A stretch of DNA of 33,581 nt from Clostridium sp. (GTDB lineage Bacteria > Bacillota > Clostridia > Acetivibrionales > Acetivibrionaceae), in the NCBI GenBank assembly GCA_012517995.1, contig JAAYTS010000014.1:1-33581 (forward strand), given 5' to 3'. Under the pieces are notes generated by a model. That model searched no databases. It saw nothing but the letters and a program-made list of their open reading frames with translations, and was not told the DNA's origin. A program made the translations under genes and the position numbers. This document shows, piece by piece, positions 16,974 to 24,936 of this stretch (position 1 is the first letter of the stretch; the number at the start of each line of letters is the position of its first letter).

Positions 16974-17681
16974 GTGATAGAATTTAAATCAGTGTCCAAA
17001 AGGTATAGCAGTGGGACATTAGCACTAAATAAAATAAATCTTCATATTAATAAGGGAGAGTTTGCTTTTATTGTTGGACCTAGTGGTTCAGGCAAGTCTA
17101 CTTTGCTAAAACTTATATTAAGAGAAGAAAACATTACAGAAGGAGAAGTATATGTAAATGGTTTTAATGTTTCTACTTTAAAACCTAAAGAAGTGCCTTA
17201 TTTGCGAAGAAGTATCGGGGTGGTTTTTCAAGACTTTAGATTGCTTCCTAAAAAGACTGTTTATGAAAATGTTGAATTTGCCATGCACATTACAGGGGCA
17301 TTGCCAAAGGAAAGGAGAAGGCAAGTTCCAATGGCTCTAGGGCTGGTTGGACTTAGTAAAAAAGCTGATGCATATCCCGATGAGCTTTCAGGAGGAGAGC
17401 AGCAAAGGGTAGCTTTGGCTAGGGCTTTGGTAAACAGGCCACCTTTGTTGATTGCAGATGAGCCAACGGGGAATTTAGACCCTGAGACCTCATGGGAAAT
17501 AATGAAGCTGATAGAGGAAATTAATCATAGGGGAACTACCGTTATTGTGGCTACGCACGAAAAAGGAATAGTGGACTCTATGCAAAAGAGAGTAATTGCC
17601 ATTGGAAAAGGTGAAATTATAAGGGATCAGGAGAAAGGGCAATATGAAGATGGAGCTGAGAACGGGCAAATATATATTTAA
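16974..17681 (+). CDS. ftsE: Cell-division ABC ATPase FtsE
   Basis: This 235-residue ATPase starts with GTG behind TAGGAGG. It has Walker A GPSGSGKS (35-42), the FtsE-typical VVFQDFRLLPKKTVYENV block, signature LSGGEQQRVALARAL and Walker B LLIADEPTGNLDPETS. With FtsX it forms a membrane complex that transmits ATP hydrolysis to an extracellular peptidoglycan hydrolase. ftsX overlaps its last 38 bases and an M23 peptidase with a coiled coil follows, the classic FtsEX-hydrolase arrangement. MacB/LolD-type ATPases are related, but the neighbours settle the assignment. Confidence 0.96.
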   Translation: MIEFKSVSKRYSSGTLALNKINLHINKGEFAFIVGPSGSGKSTLLKLILREENITEGEVYVNGFNVSTLKPKEVPYLRRSIGVVFQDFRLLPKKTVYENVEFAMHITGALPKERRRQVPMALGLVGLSKKADAYPDELSGGEQQRVALARALVNRPPLLIADEPTGNLDPETSWEIMKLIEEINHRGTTVIVATHEKGIVDSMQKRVIAIGKGEIIRDQEKGQYEDGAENGQIYI

Positions 17682-18534
17682 AGAAGGAATTATTAACATA
17701 TACAAAAATATATTGATGTCTTTTGCTTCTATAACTGTGGTAACAGCTTCGCTAATTGTACTTGGAGGATTTTTTGTAACCATAGAGAATATAAACCATA
17801 ATATTGAGCATCAAAGCGAAAAACCAGAGATGGAAGTATTTTGCGATGCAAAGCTTGACGATTCAGAGGTCGCCTCAATTGAATGGCTTATTATGTCGGA
17901 TGACAGGATAAAGGAATATACCATGGTTTCAAGAGAAGAAGCATACAAAGAAATGGAGGAAATATTAGGGAATAATAAATCTGTAATTGAAGGGCTGGGT
18001 AATGATTTTTTATCTGTTTCATTTACAATAAACCTGGCTAATTCTAATGATGCACAAGAAGTAGTAAAAAAACTGTCAGCTTTTCCTGGGGTGGACAATG
18101 TGAGATATTCCCAAAAAGCAATAGACTTTATGAATAAAGTAAAATACTGGGTTAAAGTTGGAAGCAGTTTTATACTTTTTTTATTGATTGTAGTGTCTGT
18201 TGTAATTATATCTAACACCATTAAATTGGCTGTATTTGCAAGAAAAAAAGAAATAAATATAATGAAATATATTGGAGCAACAGATTGGTTTATACGCTTG
18301 CCATTTATTGTAGAAGGTGTTATTATAGGTTTGGTAGGGGCAATTATGAGTTTTGGCATAGTAAACTTTATTTATGCCAGGGTTTTTAATAGGTTTGATT
18401 TAAGTTTATACGGGCTGGAGATGATTCATAAAAGTGAGTTTTATTCTGGTCTTATTTTAAATATGTTATTGATAGGTGTAGTTGTAGGTGCTTTAGGAAG
18501 TATGGTTTCAATACGTAAGTATTTACGTGTTTGA
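17644..18534 (+). CDS. ftsX: Cell-division permease-like protein FtsX
   Basis: The protein has 296 residues. The topology is that of FtsX: a cytoplasmic head, TM1 (about 24-46), a large extracellular domain (about 50-170; PEMEVFCDAKLDDSEV, FPGVDNVRYSQKAI) and three more helices (about 172-200, 219-245 and 265-290) with the ARKKEINIMKYIGAT loop between them. The extracellular domain would activate a peptidoglycan hydrolase. The ATG lies inside the end of ftsE in another frame, behind GGAGAAAGGG, so translation is coupled. The start is supported by the conserved TGKYIFKEGIINIYKN opening. Confidence 0.95.
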   Translation: MKMELRTGKYIFKEGIINIYKNILMSFASITVVTASLIVLGGFFVTIENINHNIEHQSEKPEMEVFCDAKLDDSEVASIEWLIMSDDRIKEYTMVSREEAYKEMEEILGNNKSVIEGLGNDFLSVSFTINLANSNDAQEVVKKLSAFPGVDNVRYSQKAIDFMNKVKYWVKVGSSFILFLLIVVSVVIISNTIKLAVFARKKEINIMKYIGATDWFIRLPFIVEGVIIGLVGAIMSFGIVNFIYARVFNRFDLSLYGLEMIHKSEFYSGLILNMLLIGVVVGALGSMVSIRKYLRV

Positions 18535-18587
18535 GAATACAAGTACTTTAGCCATTGAAATCCAATCTTTTTGGGAGGTAGAAATCG

Positions 18588-19712
18588 GTGAAAAAGGTAG
18601 TACAGCTTAGTATATTAATATCAATGATATTTATGGTCATAATTCCAATATATTCTAACACGCTAACAAGTACACAAAATCAAAAAAGCAAAGTGGACAG
18701 TGAAATTAATCAGGTATCTTCACAAAAACGGGATGAAGAGAAAAAGTTAAATTCAGTAAAAAACGAGAAGGAATATATGCAAAGTCAGCAAGATAAGGCA
18801 GAAAAGGAATACAATGAGCTTGTGCAGAAAGTAAATGAACTAAATGAAATTTTAGAGGAATTAGATAAAGCCATACTTGAAAGTGAAGAAAATTACGAAA
18901 AACAGTTAGAACAGTTTAAATTAAGGCTTAATGTTATGTATCAAAATTCTAATGTATCATACCTTGAGATTTTAGCGGAATCAAAAAGCATTACTGATTT
19001 TTTTAGAAGAATTCAGCTTATTTCAGCTATAAGCAAAAAGGACAAAGAGCTCATAGAAGGTATAGAAGAAGCTAAGAAAGAGATAGAATATAAAAAGCAG
19101 CTTGTTGCCGATGAACAAAGGGATTTTGAAAATAAAGCTTCTAGTGCACTGAGCAATTTAAATGATATAAAGGCTGCAACTCAAGCGTTGGAAGCTCAGA
19201 TAAGAAGTATTAATTCTAAACTTAGTAGTTTAGAGAGAAAGGAAAATGAATTAATCCAAAAGTCCAGGCAACTAGAGAGCCAGATAAAAAATCTTCAAAG
19301 GACAGCAGACTACACTGGTGGAGTCATGAGATGGCCGGTACCTAGTTCAACTTATATATCATCTCCTTTTGGAAACAGGCTTCATCCTATTTTGAAGGTA
19401 TATAAAATGCATACAGGTATAGACATTTCGGCAAGTTCAGGGCAGTCTATAATTGCAGCTAATGATGGAGTGGTAATAATGTCAGGGTGGCAAGGTGGAT
19501 ACGGATACACAGTTGTTATTGACCATGGCGGTGGGATTACAACGCTCTATGCCCACTGTAGTCAGCTGCTTGTTAGCAGTGGTACTTCAGTAAAAGCAGG
19601 GGATACAATAGCAAAGATAGGAAGTACTGGTCTTTCTACCGGTCCCCATTTACACTTTGAAGTGAGAGAAAACGGTGTTCCAGTTAACCCCATATCATAC
19701 GTTTCAGGATGA
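18588..19712 (+). CDS. EnvC-like M23 peptidase with a long coiled coil
   Basis: The protein has 374 residues and a GTG start behind GGGAGG. It begins with a signal peptide (1-24). Residues about 27-245 are coiled coil, rich in Glu/Lys/Gln with a short helical break ([17 protein letters not shown]), as in PcsB/EnvC. The C-terminal LytM/M23 domain (about 247-374) keeps the zinc residues: H and D in MHTGIDIS, and HLH at 354-356 (GPHLHFEV), plus YAHCS. All catalytic residues are present, so it should be an active peptidoglycan endopeptidase rather than an EnvC-type activator only. It follows ftsX by 53 bases; FtsEX is the likely activator through the coiled coil. Confidence 0.94.
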   Translation: MKKVVQLSILISMIFMVIIPIYSNTLTSTQNQKSKVDSEINQVSSQKRDEEKKLNSVKNEKEYMQSQQDKAEKEYNELVQKVNELNEILEELDKAILESEENYEKQLEQFKLRLNVMYQNSNVSYLEILAESKSITDFFRRIQLISAISKKDKELIEGIEEAKKEIEYKKQLVADEQRDFENKASSALSNLNDIKAATQALEAQIRSINSKLSSLERKENELIQKSRQLESQIKNLQRTADYTGGVMRWPVPSSTYISSPFGNRLHPILKVYKMHTGIDISASSGQSIIAANDGVVIMSGWQGGYGYTVVIDHGGGITTLYAHCSQLLVSSGTSVKAGDTIAKIGSTGLSTGPHLHFEVRENGVPVNPISYVSG

Positions 19713-19720
19713 GTAAAAAT

Positions 19721-19744
19721 AAAATCCGGGTTTTTCCGGGTTTT
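19721..19744 (+). terminator. Terminator after the M23 peptidase gene
   Basis: Nine-base-pair stem built on two CCGG boxes (19721-19729 with 19736-19744), loop GTTTTT, T run at the 3' arm. Confidence 0.65.
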
Positions 19745-19750
19745 GCTATA

Positions 19751-19779
19751 TTATAGGATAAATAAGCATATGATATAAT
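19751..19779 (+). promoter_or_regulatory. ctp promoter with extended -10
   Basis: TTATAG (19751-19756), 17-base spacer and TATAAT (19774-19779) preceded by TGA, an extended -10. The weak -35 fits an extended -10 promoter. Confidence 0.55.
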
Positions 19780-19807
19780 GAGAAAATAACGAAAAGAAGG
19801 GAAAGAT

Positions 19808-19858
19808 ATGAAGAAAAACACAATGAAAACAATAGGGGGAGTGTGTAATATTGAATAA
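19808..19858 (+). CDS. Possible 16-residue leader peptide overlapping the protease start
   Basis: ATG 19808 lies behind GAAGGGAAAG and opens a 16-codon frame, MKKNTMKTIGGVCNIE. Its stop TAA (19856-19858) overlaps the TTG start of the downstream protease at 19851 in another frame. The arrangement suggests translational coupling of the weak TTG start. It is too short to be judged by composition and may be a chance frame or a relic. Confidence 0.35.
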   Translation: MKKNTMKTIGGVCNIE

Positions 19859-21134
19859 TAGTTCTGGAAGTAAGGTGCTTTCTATATTAATAACTGTTAT
19901 TGTTACAGTTACAGTTACAACATGTGGTTTTTTAATATGGTACAAAAATAACCCATATATTATTGTTGTTCCAGCTGATGATCTAGATGATGTTACTGAT
20001 AGAGCAAGAAATAATCTTGATCCATCATATGGTGTAGTGTTTGATAAAAACAAAGTTGATTTTGTAAATGTAAAAAAATATAGAGAAGTATATAATCTTT
20101 TAAGAAAATATTTTTATGAAGAGGTTGACGAAAATGTTTTGTTAGAAGGTTCTATAGCTGGAATGGCAAATTCATTACAAGACCCTTATACTGTCTATTT
20201 TACAAAAGATCAGATGGCGCTTTTTATGGAAAGGTCCAGAGGAAGCTATGTTGGAATTGGAGTTACTGTTAATATGCCAGAGGATGGTATCTTAACAGTG
20301 GTTGAGCCCTTTGAAGATTCACCAGCCATAGAAGCGGGAATAAAAATGGGAGATAAAATAGTAAAAGTTGATGGTGAAGATGTTACTACCATAAGGGATT
20401 CGGATATGATTGTAAGTATGATAAAAGGTGAGGAAAATACAACGGTTGAAATTACTGTGTACAGACCTTCAGAGGAAAGGTATATTGATTTTGAAATAAC
20501 GAGAAAGACAATAAAAATAGTGAATGTGACAAGTGAAATGTTACAAAACAATATAGGATATATTAGAATATCAATGTTTGACGGTGAATGTGCACATTAT
20601 TTTGGAATGCATTTAAACCAGCTTTTAGATAAAGGAATGGAAGGATTGATTATAGATGTCAGGGATAATCCGGGAGGGGATTTGAACGAGGTTGTAGCCA
20701 TTGCAGACCGTCTGGTACCTGAAGGACTTATTGTTTATATGGAGGACAGAGCTGGAAACAGAATGGAAAAAACTTCGGATAAAACAGAACTTAATAAACC
20801 TATTGCAATTTTGATTAATGAATATAGCGCAAGTGCGTCAGAAATTTTGGCAGGAGCTGTCAAGGACCATAAAAAGGGAACCCTTGTAGGTCAAAAAACA
20901 TTTGGAAAGGGATTAGTTCAAAATGTAGTAGAACTTGACGATGGTTCAGGCTTAAAGTTAACTACTGCCACTTATTTTACACCTGCAGGAATAAATATTC
21001 ATAAAAAAGGAATTGAACCAGATATAAAAGTTGAACTAGATGAGGAAAGCAGACTACTTCCTGTTTCCCAGTTGCCAAAAGAGGAAGATAAACAGCTTCA
21101 AGAAGCTATAAAAGTAATAAAAAGCAAGTTATAA
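19851..21134 (+). CDS. S41 carboxy-terminal processing protease (CtpA/CtpB type)
   Basis: The protein has 427 residues. It is membrane anchored by a single N-terminal helix (about 9-30). A PDZ domain (about 130-215; GSYVGIGVTV, AGIKMGDKIVKVDGED) precedes and is inserted next to the S41 protease core. The Ser-Lys-Gln triad is visible: S328 in NEYSASASE, K353 in TFGKG and Q357. No peptidoglycan-binding domain follows. It acts outside the membrane on exported proteins; in spore formers CtpB cleaves SpoIVFA, while other members act in envelope turnover. Which role applies here is unknown. The TTG start follows AGGGGGA by about ten bases. It has its own promoter but sits next to the ftsEX-hydrolase block. 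Confidence 0.93.
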   Translation: MNNSSGSKVLSILITVIVTVTVTTCGFLIWYKNNPYIIVVPADDLDDVTDRARNNLDPSYGVVFDKNKVDFVNVKKYREVYNLLRKYFYEEVDENVLLEGSIAGMANSLQDPYTVYFTKDQMALFMERSRGSYVGIGVTVNMPEDGILTVVEPFEDSPAIEAGIKMGDKIVKVDGEDVTTIRDSDMIVSMIKGEENTTVEITVYRPSEERYIDFEITRKTIKIVNVTSEMLQNNIGYIRISMFDGECAHYFGMHLNQLLDKGMEGLIIDVRDNPGGDLNEVVAIADRLVPEGLIVYMEDRAGNRMEKTSDKTELNKPIAILINEYSASASEILAGAVKDHKKGTLVGQKTFGKGLVQNVVELDDGSGLKLTTATYFTPAGINIHKKGIEPDIKVELDEESRLLPVSQLPKEEDKQLQEAIKVIKSKL

Positions 21135-21165
21135 TTTATTGGAATATACTTTTCATTTTGTTAAA

Positions 21166-21213
21166 ACAGATATTTTTGCATTGATCTTTATAATATAATG
21201 CAAAAATATCTGT
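21166..21213. repeat. Perfect 17-base-pair inverted repeat
   Basis: Arms 21166-21182 and 21197-21213 are exact complements around a 14-base loop. It follows the Ctp protease gene by 31 bases. There is no T run after it on either strand, so it is not a standard intrinsic terminator, though it could protect the 3' end of the ctp mRNA. Confidence 0.75.
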
Positions 21214-21395
21214 AGAAATTTCTTTCATCAAAATAACCTTCGTGATTTTTGAAAATATCATATCAATAAATTACCTAAAAACACCAATTGTATTATTTTA
21301 ATATAAGCAATATAAGGAATAATATTAGAAATAATATATAGGCATACATATATTTAGCCGGAATTGTAAATAATACATTATGGAGGTGGTATACA

Positions 21396-21572
21396 TTGGA
21401 AAACATAGATGAAAAAATAAAATATGAAGTGGTTGCAGAACTAGGATTATTTGAAAAAGTAAAAAAAGAAGGTTGGAAGAGCCTAACTGCAAAAGAAACG
21501 GGAAGAATTGGCGGGTTGATTACAAAGAGAAAAAAATTAATGCAGGCACAAAAAAAGCAAAAGGCACAGTAA
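21396..21572 (+). CDS. Small acid-soluble spore protein, alpha/beta-like (SspF type)
   Basis: This short gene has a TTG start five bases after GGAGGTGGT and encodes 58 residues. KYEVVAELGLFEKVKKEGW followed by SLTAKETGRIGG matches the alpha/beta SASP pattern (helix with VAxELGL, the KEGW block seen in SspF, then a T-x-K-E-x-G-x-I-G-G turn). The tail is Lys/Gln rich, consistent with DNA binding. Such proteins coat spore DNA and protect it from UV and chemicals. They are normally made in the forespore from SigG promoters; I could not find a convincing SigG site upstream. A terminator follows, so it is a single-gene unit. Confidence 0.8.
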   Translation: MENIDEKIKYEVVAELGLFEKVKKEGWKSLTAKETGRIGGLITKRKKLMQAQKKQKAQ

Positions 21573-21586
21573 TGCTTATTTAAAAG

Positions 21587-21616
21587 ACTCTGCTTTTTAT
21601 AAAGTAGAGTTTTTTT
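21587..21616 (+). terminator. Terminator after the SASP gene
   Basis: Ten-base-pair stem (21587-21596 with 21601-21610, one G-T pair), TTAT loop, then six T. Confidence 0.9.
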
Positions 21617-21645
21617 ATAGCCCTCTTTGTAAATATCATTATTTC

Positions 21646-21675
21646 TTGAGGTTTATTTATGCTTTGTGCTATACT
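21646..21675 (+). promoter_or_regulatory. Methyltransferase gene promoter
   Basis: TTGAGG (21646-21651), 18-base spacer, TATACT (21670-21675) with TGC in front, an extended -10. Confidence 0.5.
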
Positions 21676-21748
21676 ATAAACATGTTTTTTAGAAGGAAAA
21701 ATCCTATAAAGGCTAATAAAAAGGTAGTATATTTTAAAGGAGGCATAA

Positions 21749-22501
21749 ATGACAGAAAATATTCCTTATTCTGATTTTGCTTATGTATACGATAAATTGA
21801 TGTATGATGTAGATTATAAAAAATGGGCGGATTTTATTGAAAGTATTTTTAAAAGATATAAACAAAATCCTTCCCTCATTCTTGACCTGGCATGTGGTAC
21901 AGGGAGTTTTACCATTGAAATGGCTAAAAGAGGATATGATATGATTGGAATAGACATATCTATTGATATGTTAAACTGTGCAAAGGAAAAGTCTGCTGGT
22001 TTAGAAAACATTTTATATTTAAATCAGGATATGATAAATTTCGAGCTCTATGGAACTGTGGATGCTATTGTATTACTTATGGACAGCTTAAATTATATTT
22101 TATATAAAAAAGACATTAAGAAATTGCTGAAAAATGTACATAATTATTTAAATCCTGGGGGACTTTTTATTTTTGATATTAATACACCATTTAAGTTTAA
22201 AAACATATTAAAAAACAATGTGTTTTATGATGTATCAGATGAAATAGCTTATATATGGCAAAATTTCTTTGACAGTAAAACAAATATATGTGAATTTGAC
22301 CTTACTATATTTACAAAAGAAAATGGAATGTATAAAAGAGTGGATGAAGTTCATTTAGAAAGATGTTATGAGATAAATGATTTAAAAAATATGGTAAATG
22401 AAAGAGGTTTAAAACTTCTAAATATATATGATGAGCTAAAACTGTCAAAAGCATCTTCAATTGCTCAAAGAGTATTTTTTGTTTGCAAAAAGGAAAAATA
22501 A
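21749..22501 (+). CDS. Class I SAM-dependent methyltransferase
   Basis: The protein has 250 residues, with an ATG behind AAAGGAGG. It has the Rossmann-type SAM-binding motif I LILDLACGTGS (43-53), an acidic motif II end (MIGIDISIDML), NQDMINF and the post-motif stretch LNPGGLFIFDINTPFKF. The opening YSDFAYVYDKLMYDVDYKKWADFI is common in a clostridial group of putative small-molecule methyltransferases. The substrate is unknown. It is monocistronic between a terminator and the csp promoter. Confidence 0.88.
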   Translation: MTENIPYSDFAYVYDKLMYDVDYKKWADFIESIFKRYKQNPSLILDLACGTGSFTIEMAKRGYDMIGIDISIDMLNCAKEKSAGLENILYLNQDMINFELYGTVDAIVLLMDSLNYILYKKDIKKLLKNVHNYLNPGGLFIFDINTPFKFKNILKNNVFYDVSDEIAYIWQNFFDSKTNICEFDLTIFTKENGMYKRVDEVHLERCYEINDLKNMVNERGLKLLNIYDELKLSKASSIAQRVFFVCKKEK

Positions 22502-22565
22502 ATATTATAGATGTATGTAAAAAATATATTACAGTAATAGGTATCAGTGTAAGCAAAAAATCAGA

Positions 22566-22595
22566 TTGACAAGCAATGCAAAAATATGATACAAT
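22566..22595 (+). promoter_or_regulatory. Strong csp promoter
   Basis: Consensus TTGACA (22566-22571), 18-base spacer and TACAAT (22590-22595) preceded by TGA. The leader would be about 60 bases, as is usual for cold-shock genes. Confidence 0.65.
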
Positions 22596-22664
22596 GTTAT
22601 AGATTTAGTAAGTGCATGAAAATGCCAGCTAAGTTAAAGTATTAAAGTTCAGGAGGAGTGCAGG

Positions 22665-22865
22665 ATGGAAAGAGGTAGAGTAAAATGGTTTAATGCTGAA
22701 AAAGGTTTTGGCTTTATTGAGAGAGAAGAAGGAAAAGACGTTTTTGTACATTTTTCAGCAATAAACATGGAAGGCTACAAAACATTAGAAGAAGGTGCTG
22801 AAGTTCAATTTGAAGTGGTGGAAGGCGCTAAAGGTCCTCAGGCTTCAAATGTGAGCAAGTGCTAA
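22665..22865 (+). CDS. Cold-shock protein, CspA family
   Basis: A 66-residue single OB-fold cold-shock domain. RNP1 is KGFGFI (13-18) and RNP2 is VFVHF (26-30), with W8 and F9 in VKWFN; all the RNA-contact aromatics are present. It binds single-stranded RNA/DNA and melts mRNA structure. The start follows AGGAGG. It has a strong own promoter and a terminator, so it is a single-gene unit, probably highly expressed. The C-terminal Cys is unusual but harmless. Which paralogue (CspA-CspD) cannot be told. Confidence 0.96.
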   Translation: MERGRVKWFNAEKGFGFIEREEGKDVFVHFSAINMEGYKTLEEGAEVQFEVVEGAKGPQASNVSKC

Positions 22866-22903
22866 TTAGACTTTGTATTTGATTTTAAAAGATAGCCTAA
22901 AAT

Positions 22904-22930
22904 GCCCCGGTATGAGAATGCCGGGGCTTT
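22904..22930 (+). terminator. GC-rich terminator after csp
   Basis: GCCCCGG (22904-22910) pairs with CCGGGGC (22921-22927) around a ten-base loop, followed by TTT. Confidence 0.75.
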
Positions 22931-23011
22931 CAAATATTTATTTCTATGCAAACAAGGAAGTTTATTATATAATTGATTTTTGGAATAGTGTTATAAGGTG
23001 GGATAATATAA

Positions 23012-23890
23012 ATGGAAGATTATATTGTAAGAGCTACAGCAGAAGATGGGAAGGTAAGAGCAGTTGCAGCAGTAACTACCAATTTGGTAAAACATGCTCA
23101 AGAAATTCACAGTTTATCTCCGCTGGCATCTGTTGCACTAGGGCGAACTCTCACAGCTTCAGTTTTAATGTCTGTATTTTTAAAGTCGCCTAAAAGTACA
23201 CAAACAATACAAATTAAAGGGGATGGTCCCTTAGGTGGAATTGTTGTGGTTTCTGACTCTAAGGCAAATGTAAGGGGATATGTACACAATCCATTGGTAT
23301 ATCTGCCTTTAAACAGTGAAGGGAAATTTGATGTAGCAGGAGCTATTGGTAAAGGTTATTTAAATGTAATTAAAGATCTAGGGTTAAAAGAGCCCTATAT
23401 AGGATATGTAGATTTAGTATCGGGAGAAATTGCTGAAGATATAGCATATTATTATGCTTATTCAGAGCAAATTCCCACCAGTGTAGCCTTGGGAGTCTTG
23501 GCCAGTTCAGATAAAATTATAGAAAATGCAGGGGGCTTTATAATTCAGTTAATGCCTGGTGCTGGTGAAGAAACCATTAGTTATATTGAAGAAAAAATAA
23601 AAAACATTCCTTCTGTTACAGGATTATTGAAGGAGGGTAAAACCCCAGAAGATATACTTAATATGATATTTTCTGAAAGAAACTTAAAAATTGGGGAAAA
23701 ATCGCCTTGTAATTATAAGTGTAACTGTTCAAGAGAACGCATGTTTAGAAATATAATTAGTCTTGGGAAAGAGGAAATAGTGAATATATTAGAAGAACAA
23801 AATGAAATAGAGACCCAGTGCCATTTTTGCAATATGAAATATCAATTTTCCGAAGCAGAGTTAAGGGAAATAATTGGGGGAAAAAGTTAA
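23012..23890 (+). CDS. hslO: Hsp33 redox-regulated chaperone
   Basis: The protein has 292 residues and is full length. The N-terminal domain has the family pattern VRAVAAVTTNLVKHAQEIH, GPLGGIVVVSD and LMPGA. The C-terminal redox switch keeps its four zinc cysteines, C237/C239 (CNC) and C270/C273 (CHFC), plus an extra C233. Oxidation releases zinc and turns on holdase activity in the cytoplasm. The ATG follows GGTGGG. It lies downstream of csp but behind a terminator. The YQFSEAELREI ending is typical. Confidence 0.97.
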   Translation: MEDYIVRATAEDGKVRAVAAVTTNLVKHAQEIHSLSPLASVALGRTLTASVLMSVFLKSPKSTQTIQIKGDGPLGGIVVVSDSKANVRGYVHNPLVYLPLNSEGKFDVAGAIGKGYLNVIKDLGLKEPYIGYVDLVSGEIAEDIAYYYAYSEQIPTSVALGVLASSDKIIENAGGFIIQLMPGAGEETISYIEEKIKNIPSVTGLLKEGKTPEDILNMIFSERNLKIGEKSPCNYKCNCSRERMFRNIISLGKEEIVNILEEQNEIETQCHFCNMKYQFSEAELREIIGGKS

Positions 23891-23983
23891 TATTAGAGTT
23901 GGTTTAAAATAATGAAATAGTGAGTATTATAAAGAATACAAGAGAAAGAGGAATATAAATTTAAAAAGATGACATTTTTAGTG

Positions 23984-24012
23984 TTGACTTTATTAAATAA
24001 TTTTTGTATACT
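23984..24012 (+). promoter_or_regulatory. Promoter of the tRNA array
   Basis: TTGACT (23984-23989), exact 17-base spacer, TATACT (24007-24012), 33 bases before the first tRNA. Confidence 0.8.
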
Positions 24013-24044
24013 ATCTATTGTCGCTTAAATAAAGCGTGTTATGT

Positions 24045-24120
24045 GGGCGCTTAGCTCAGCTGGGAGAGCACCTGCCTTACAAGCAGGGGGTCACAGGTTC
24101 AAGCCCTGTAGTGCCCACCA
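24045..24120 (+). tRNA. tRNA-Val (anticodon TAC)
   Basis: 76-base cloverleaf: acceptor GGGCGCT pairs with AGTGCCC, anticodon loop CTTACAA, T arm GGTTCAA, encoded CCA. It is the first gene of the five-tRNA array. Confidence 0.97.
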
Positions 24121-24125
24121 CATGC

Positions 24126-24202
24126 GGCCTGGTAGTTCAGCTGGTTAGAATGCCAGCCTGTCACGCTGGAGGTCGAGGGTTCGAGTCCCTTCCAGGTCGC
24201 CA
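24126..24202 (+). tRNA. tRNA-Asp (anticodon GTC)
   Basis: 77 bases. Acceptor GGCCTGG pairs with CCAGGTC (one G-T), anticodon loop CTGTCAC, GGTTCGA T loop, discriminator G and encoded CCA. Five bases after tRNA-Val. Confidence 0.97.
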
Positions 24203-24206
24203 ATTT

Positions 24207-24278
<72 letters not shown>

Positions 24279-24282
<4 letters not shown>

Positions 24283-24298
24283 AAACCTTGGTTTTGGT
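24279..24298. repeat. 20-base palindrome at the tRNA-Phe 3' end
   Basis: ACCAAAACC, TT, GGTTTTGGT: nine-base arms that include the CCA of tRNA-Phe. It may affect 3' processing of the precursor. Confidence 0.5.
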
Positions 24299-24338
24299 AA
24301 AGGGTTCAATAGTATTTTGCCTTTCACAGACAAAATAT

Positions 24339-24413
24339 GCGGGTTTAACTCAGTGGTAGAGTGTCACCTTGCCAAGGTGAAAGTCGCGAGTTCGAATCTC
24401 GTAACCCGCTCCA
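24339..24413 (+). tRNA. tRNA-Gly (anticodon GCC)
   Basis: 75 bases. Acceptor GCGGGTT pairs with AACCCGC, anticodon loop TTGCCAA, AGTTCGA T loop, encoded CCA. Confidence 0.97.
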
Positions 24414-24470
24414 CAAAATATATTAGGATATCGGTGTTTCGAATAAGCTGATATCCTGCATTTAATATAT

Positions 24471-24545
24471 GGCGCCATAGCCAAGTGGTAAGGCCGAGGT
24501 CTGCAAAACCTCTATTCCCCAGTTCAAATCTGGGTGGCGCCTCCA
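24471..24545 (+). tRNA. tRNA-Cys (anticodon GCA)
   Basis: 75 bases. Acceptor GGCGCCA pairs with TGGCGCC, anticodon loop CTGCAAA, discriminator T (typical of tRNA-Cys) and encoded CCA. The spacer before it (24425-24457) holds an AGGATATC/GATATCCT inverted repeat. Confidence 0.97.
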
Positions 24546-24551
24546 AAATAG

Positions 24552-24586
24552 AAAAGGCTGTGCACAAAAAAGTGTACGGTCTTTTT
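24552..24586 (+). terminator. Terminator of the tRNA array
   Basis: A stem of about 14 pairs (24552-24565 with 24572-24585, three wobble pairs), A-rich loop, T run. Confidence 0.85.
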
Positions 24587-24836
24587 GTGTATTAATATTT
24601 ATCACAAGGCTAAAATATCAAAAAATATGACACAAAATACGAATCCTGTTCCCATTCCCCATGATATAATTTATCAGCATAACTGTAACCGTACCTGGTG
24701 CCGTATCTCTTTCAGAGTTTCCTGTAACAGTATTTGTTGAATATGGATTAGACCTTAAAGTGGATAATGTTTCAGTCCATGGTCCATACTACTGCAATTA
24801 CGTTTTTATGCCCATAATAAGTCGGTGAGGAATTTG
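24587..24836. other. Gene-free stretch with a possible coding relic
   Basis: No start codon with a ribosome-binding site is seen. On the plus strand one frame stays open from a TAA near 24670 to a TGA at about 24827, with normal-looking composition (for example EFPVTVFVEYGLDLKVDN), but nothing recognisable. It may be the decayed end of a former gene. No repeats or tRNA-like folds are seen. Confidence 0.4.
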
Positions 24837-24864
24837 AAAAAAATCCCGGTATTGAAATCCGGGA
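24837..24864 (-). terminator. Minus-strand terminator
   Basis: TCCCGG (24844-24849) pairs with CCGGGA (24859-24864). On the minus strand the stem is followed by seven T (complement of the A run 24837-24843). It would be a second stop for transcripts of the zinc-ribbon gene. Confidence 0.65.
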
Positions 24865-24910
24865 AGAAAACTTAAAACGCATTAACAGTGTTTCTATAAT
24901 TTAAATAAAA

Positions 24911-24936
24911 AAGAAAGCTCTATTAGGAGCTTTCTT
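24911..24936. terminator. Bidirectional terminator at the 3' end of the zinc-ribbon gene
   Basis: A perfect ten-base-pair stem (24911-24920 with 24927-24936), six-base loop and T runs on both strands. It overlaps the last codons of the minus-strand gene. Confidence 0.8.

Noticed and set aside
17811..18359. 182-codon open frame antisense to ftsX
   Set aside because: No start signals, no recognisable protein, and ftsX is clearly coding on the other strand.
21301..21395. SigG promoter for the SASP gene
   Set aside because: CATTATG-like -10 candidates overlap the ribosome-binding site or lack a -35 at 17-18 bases.
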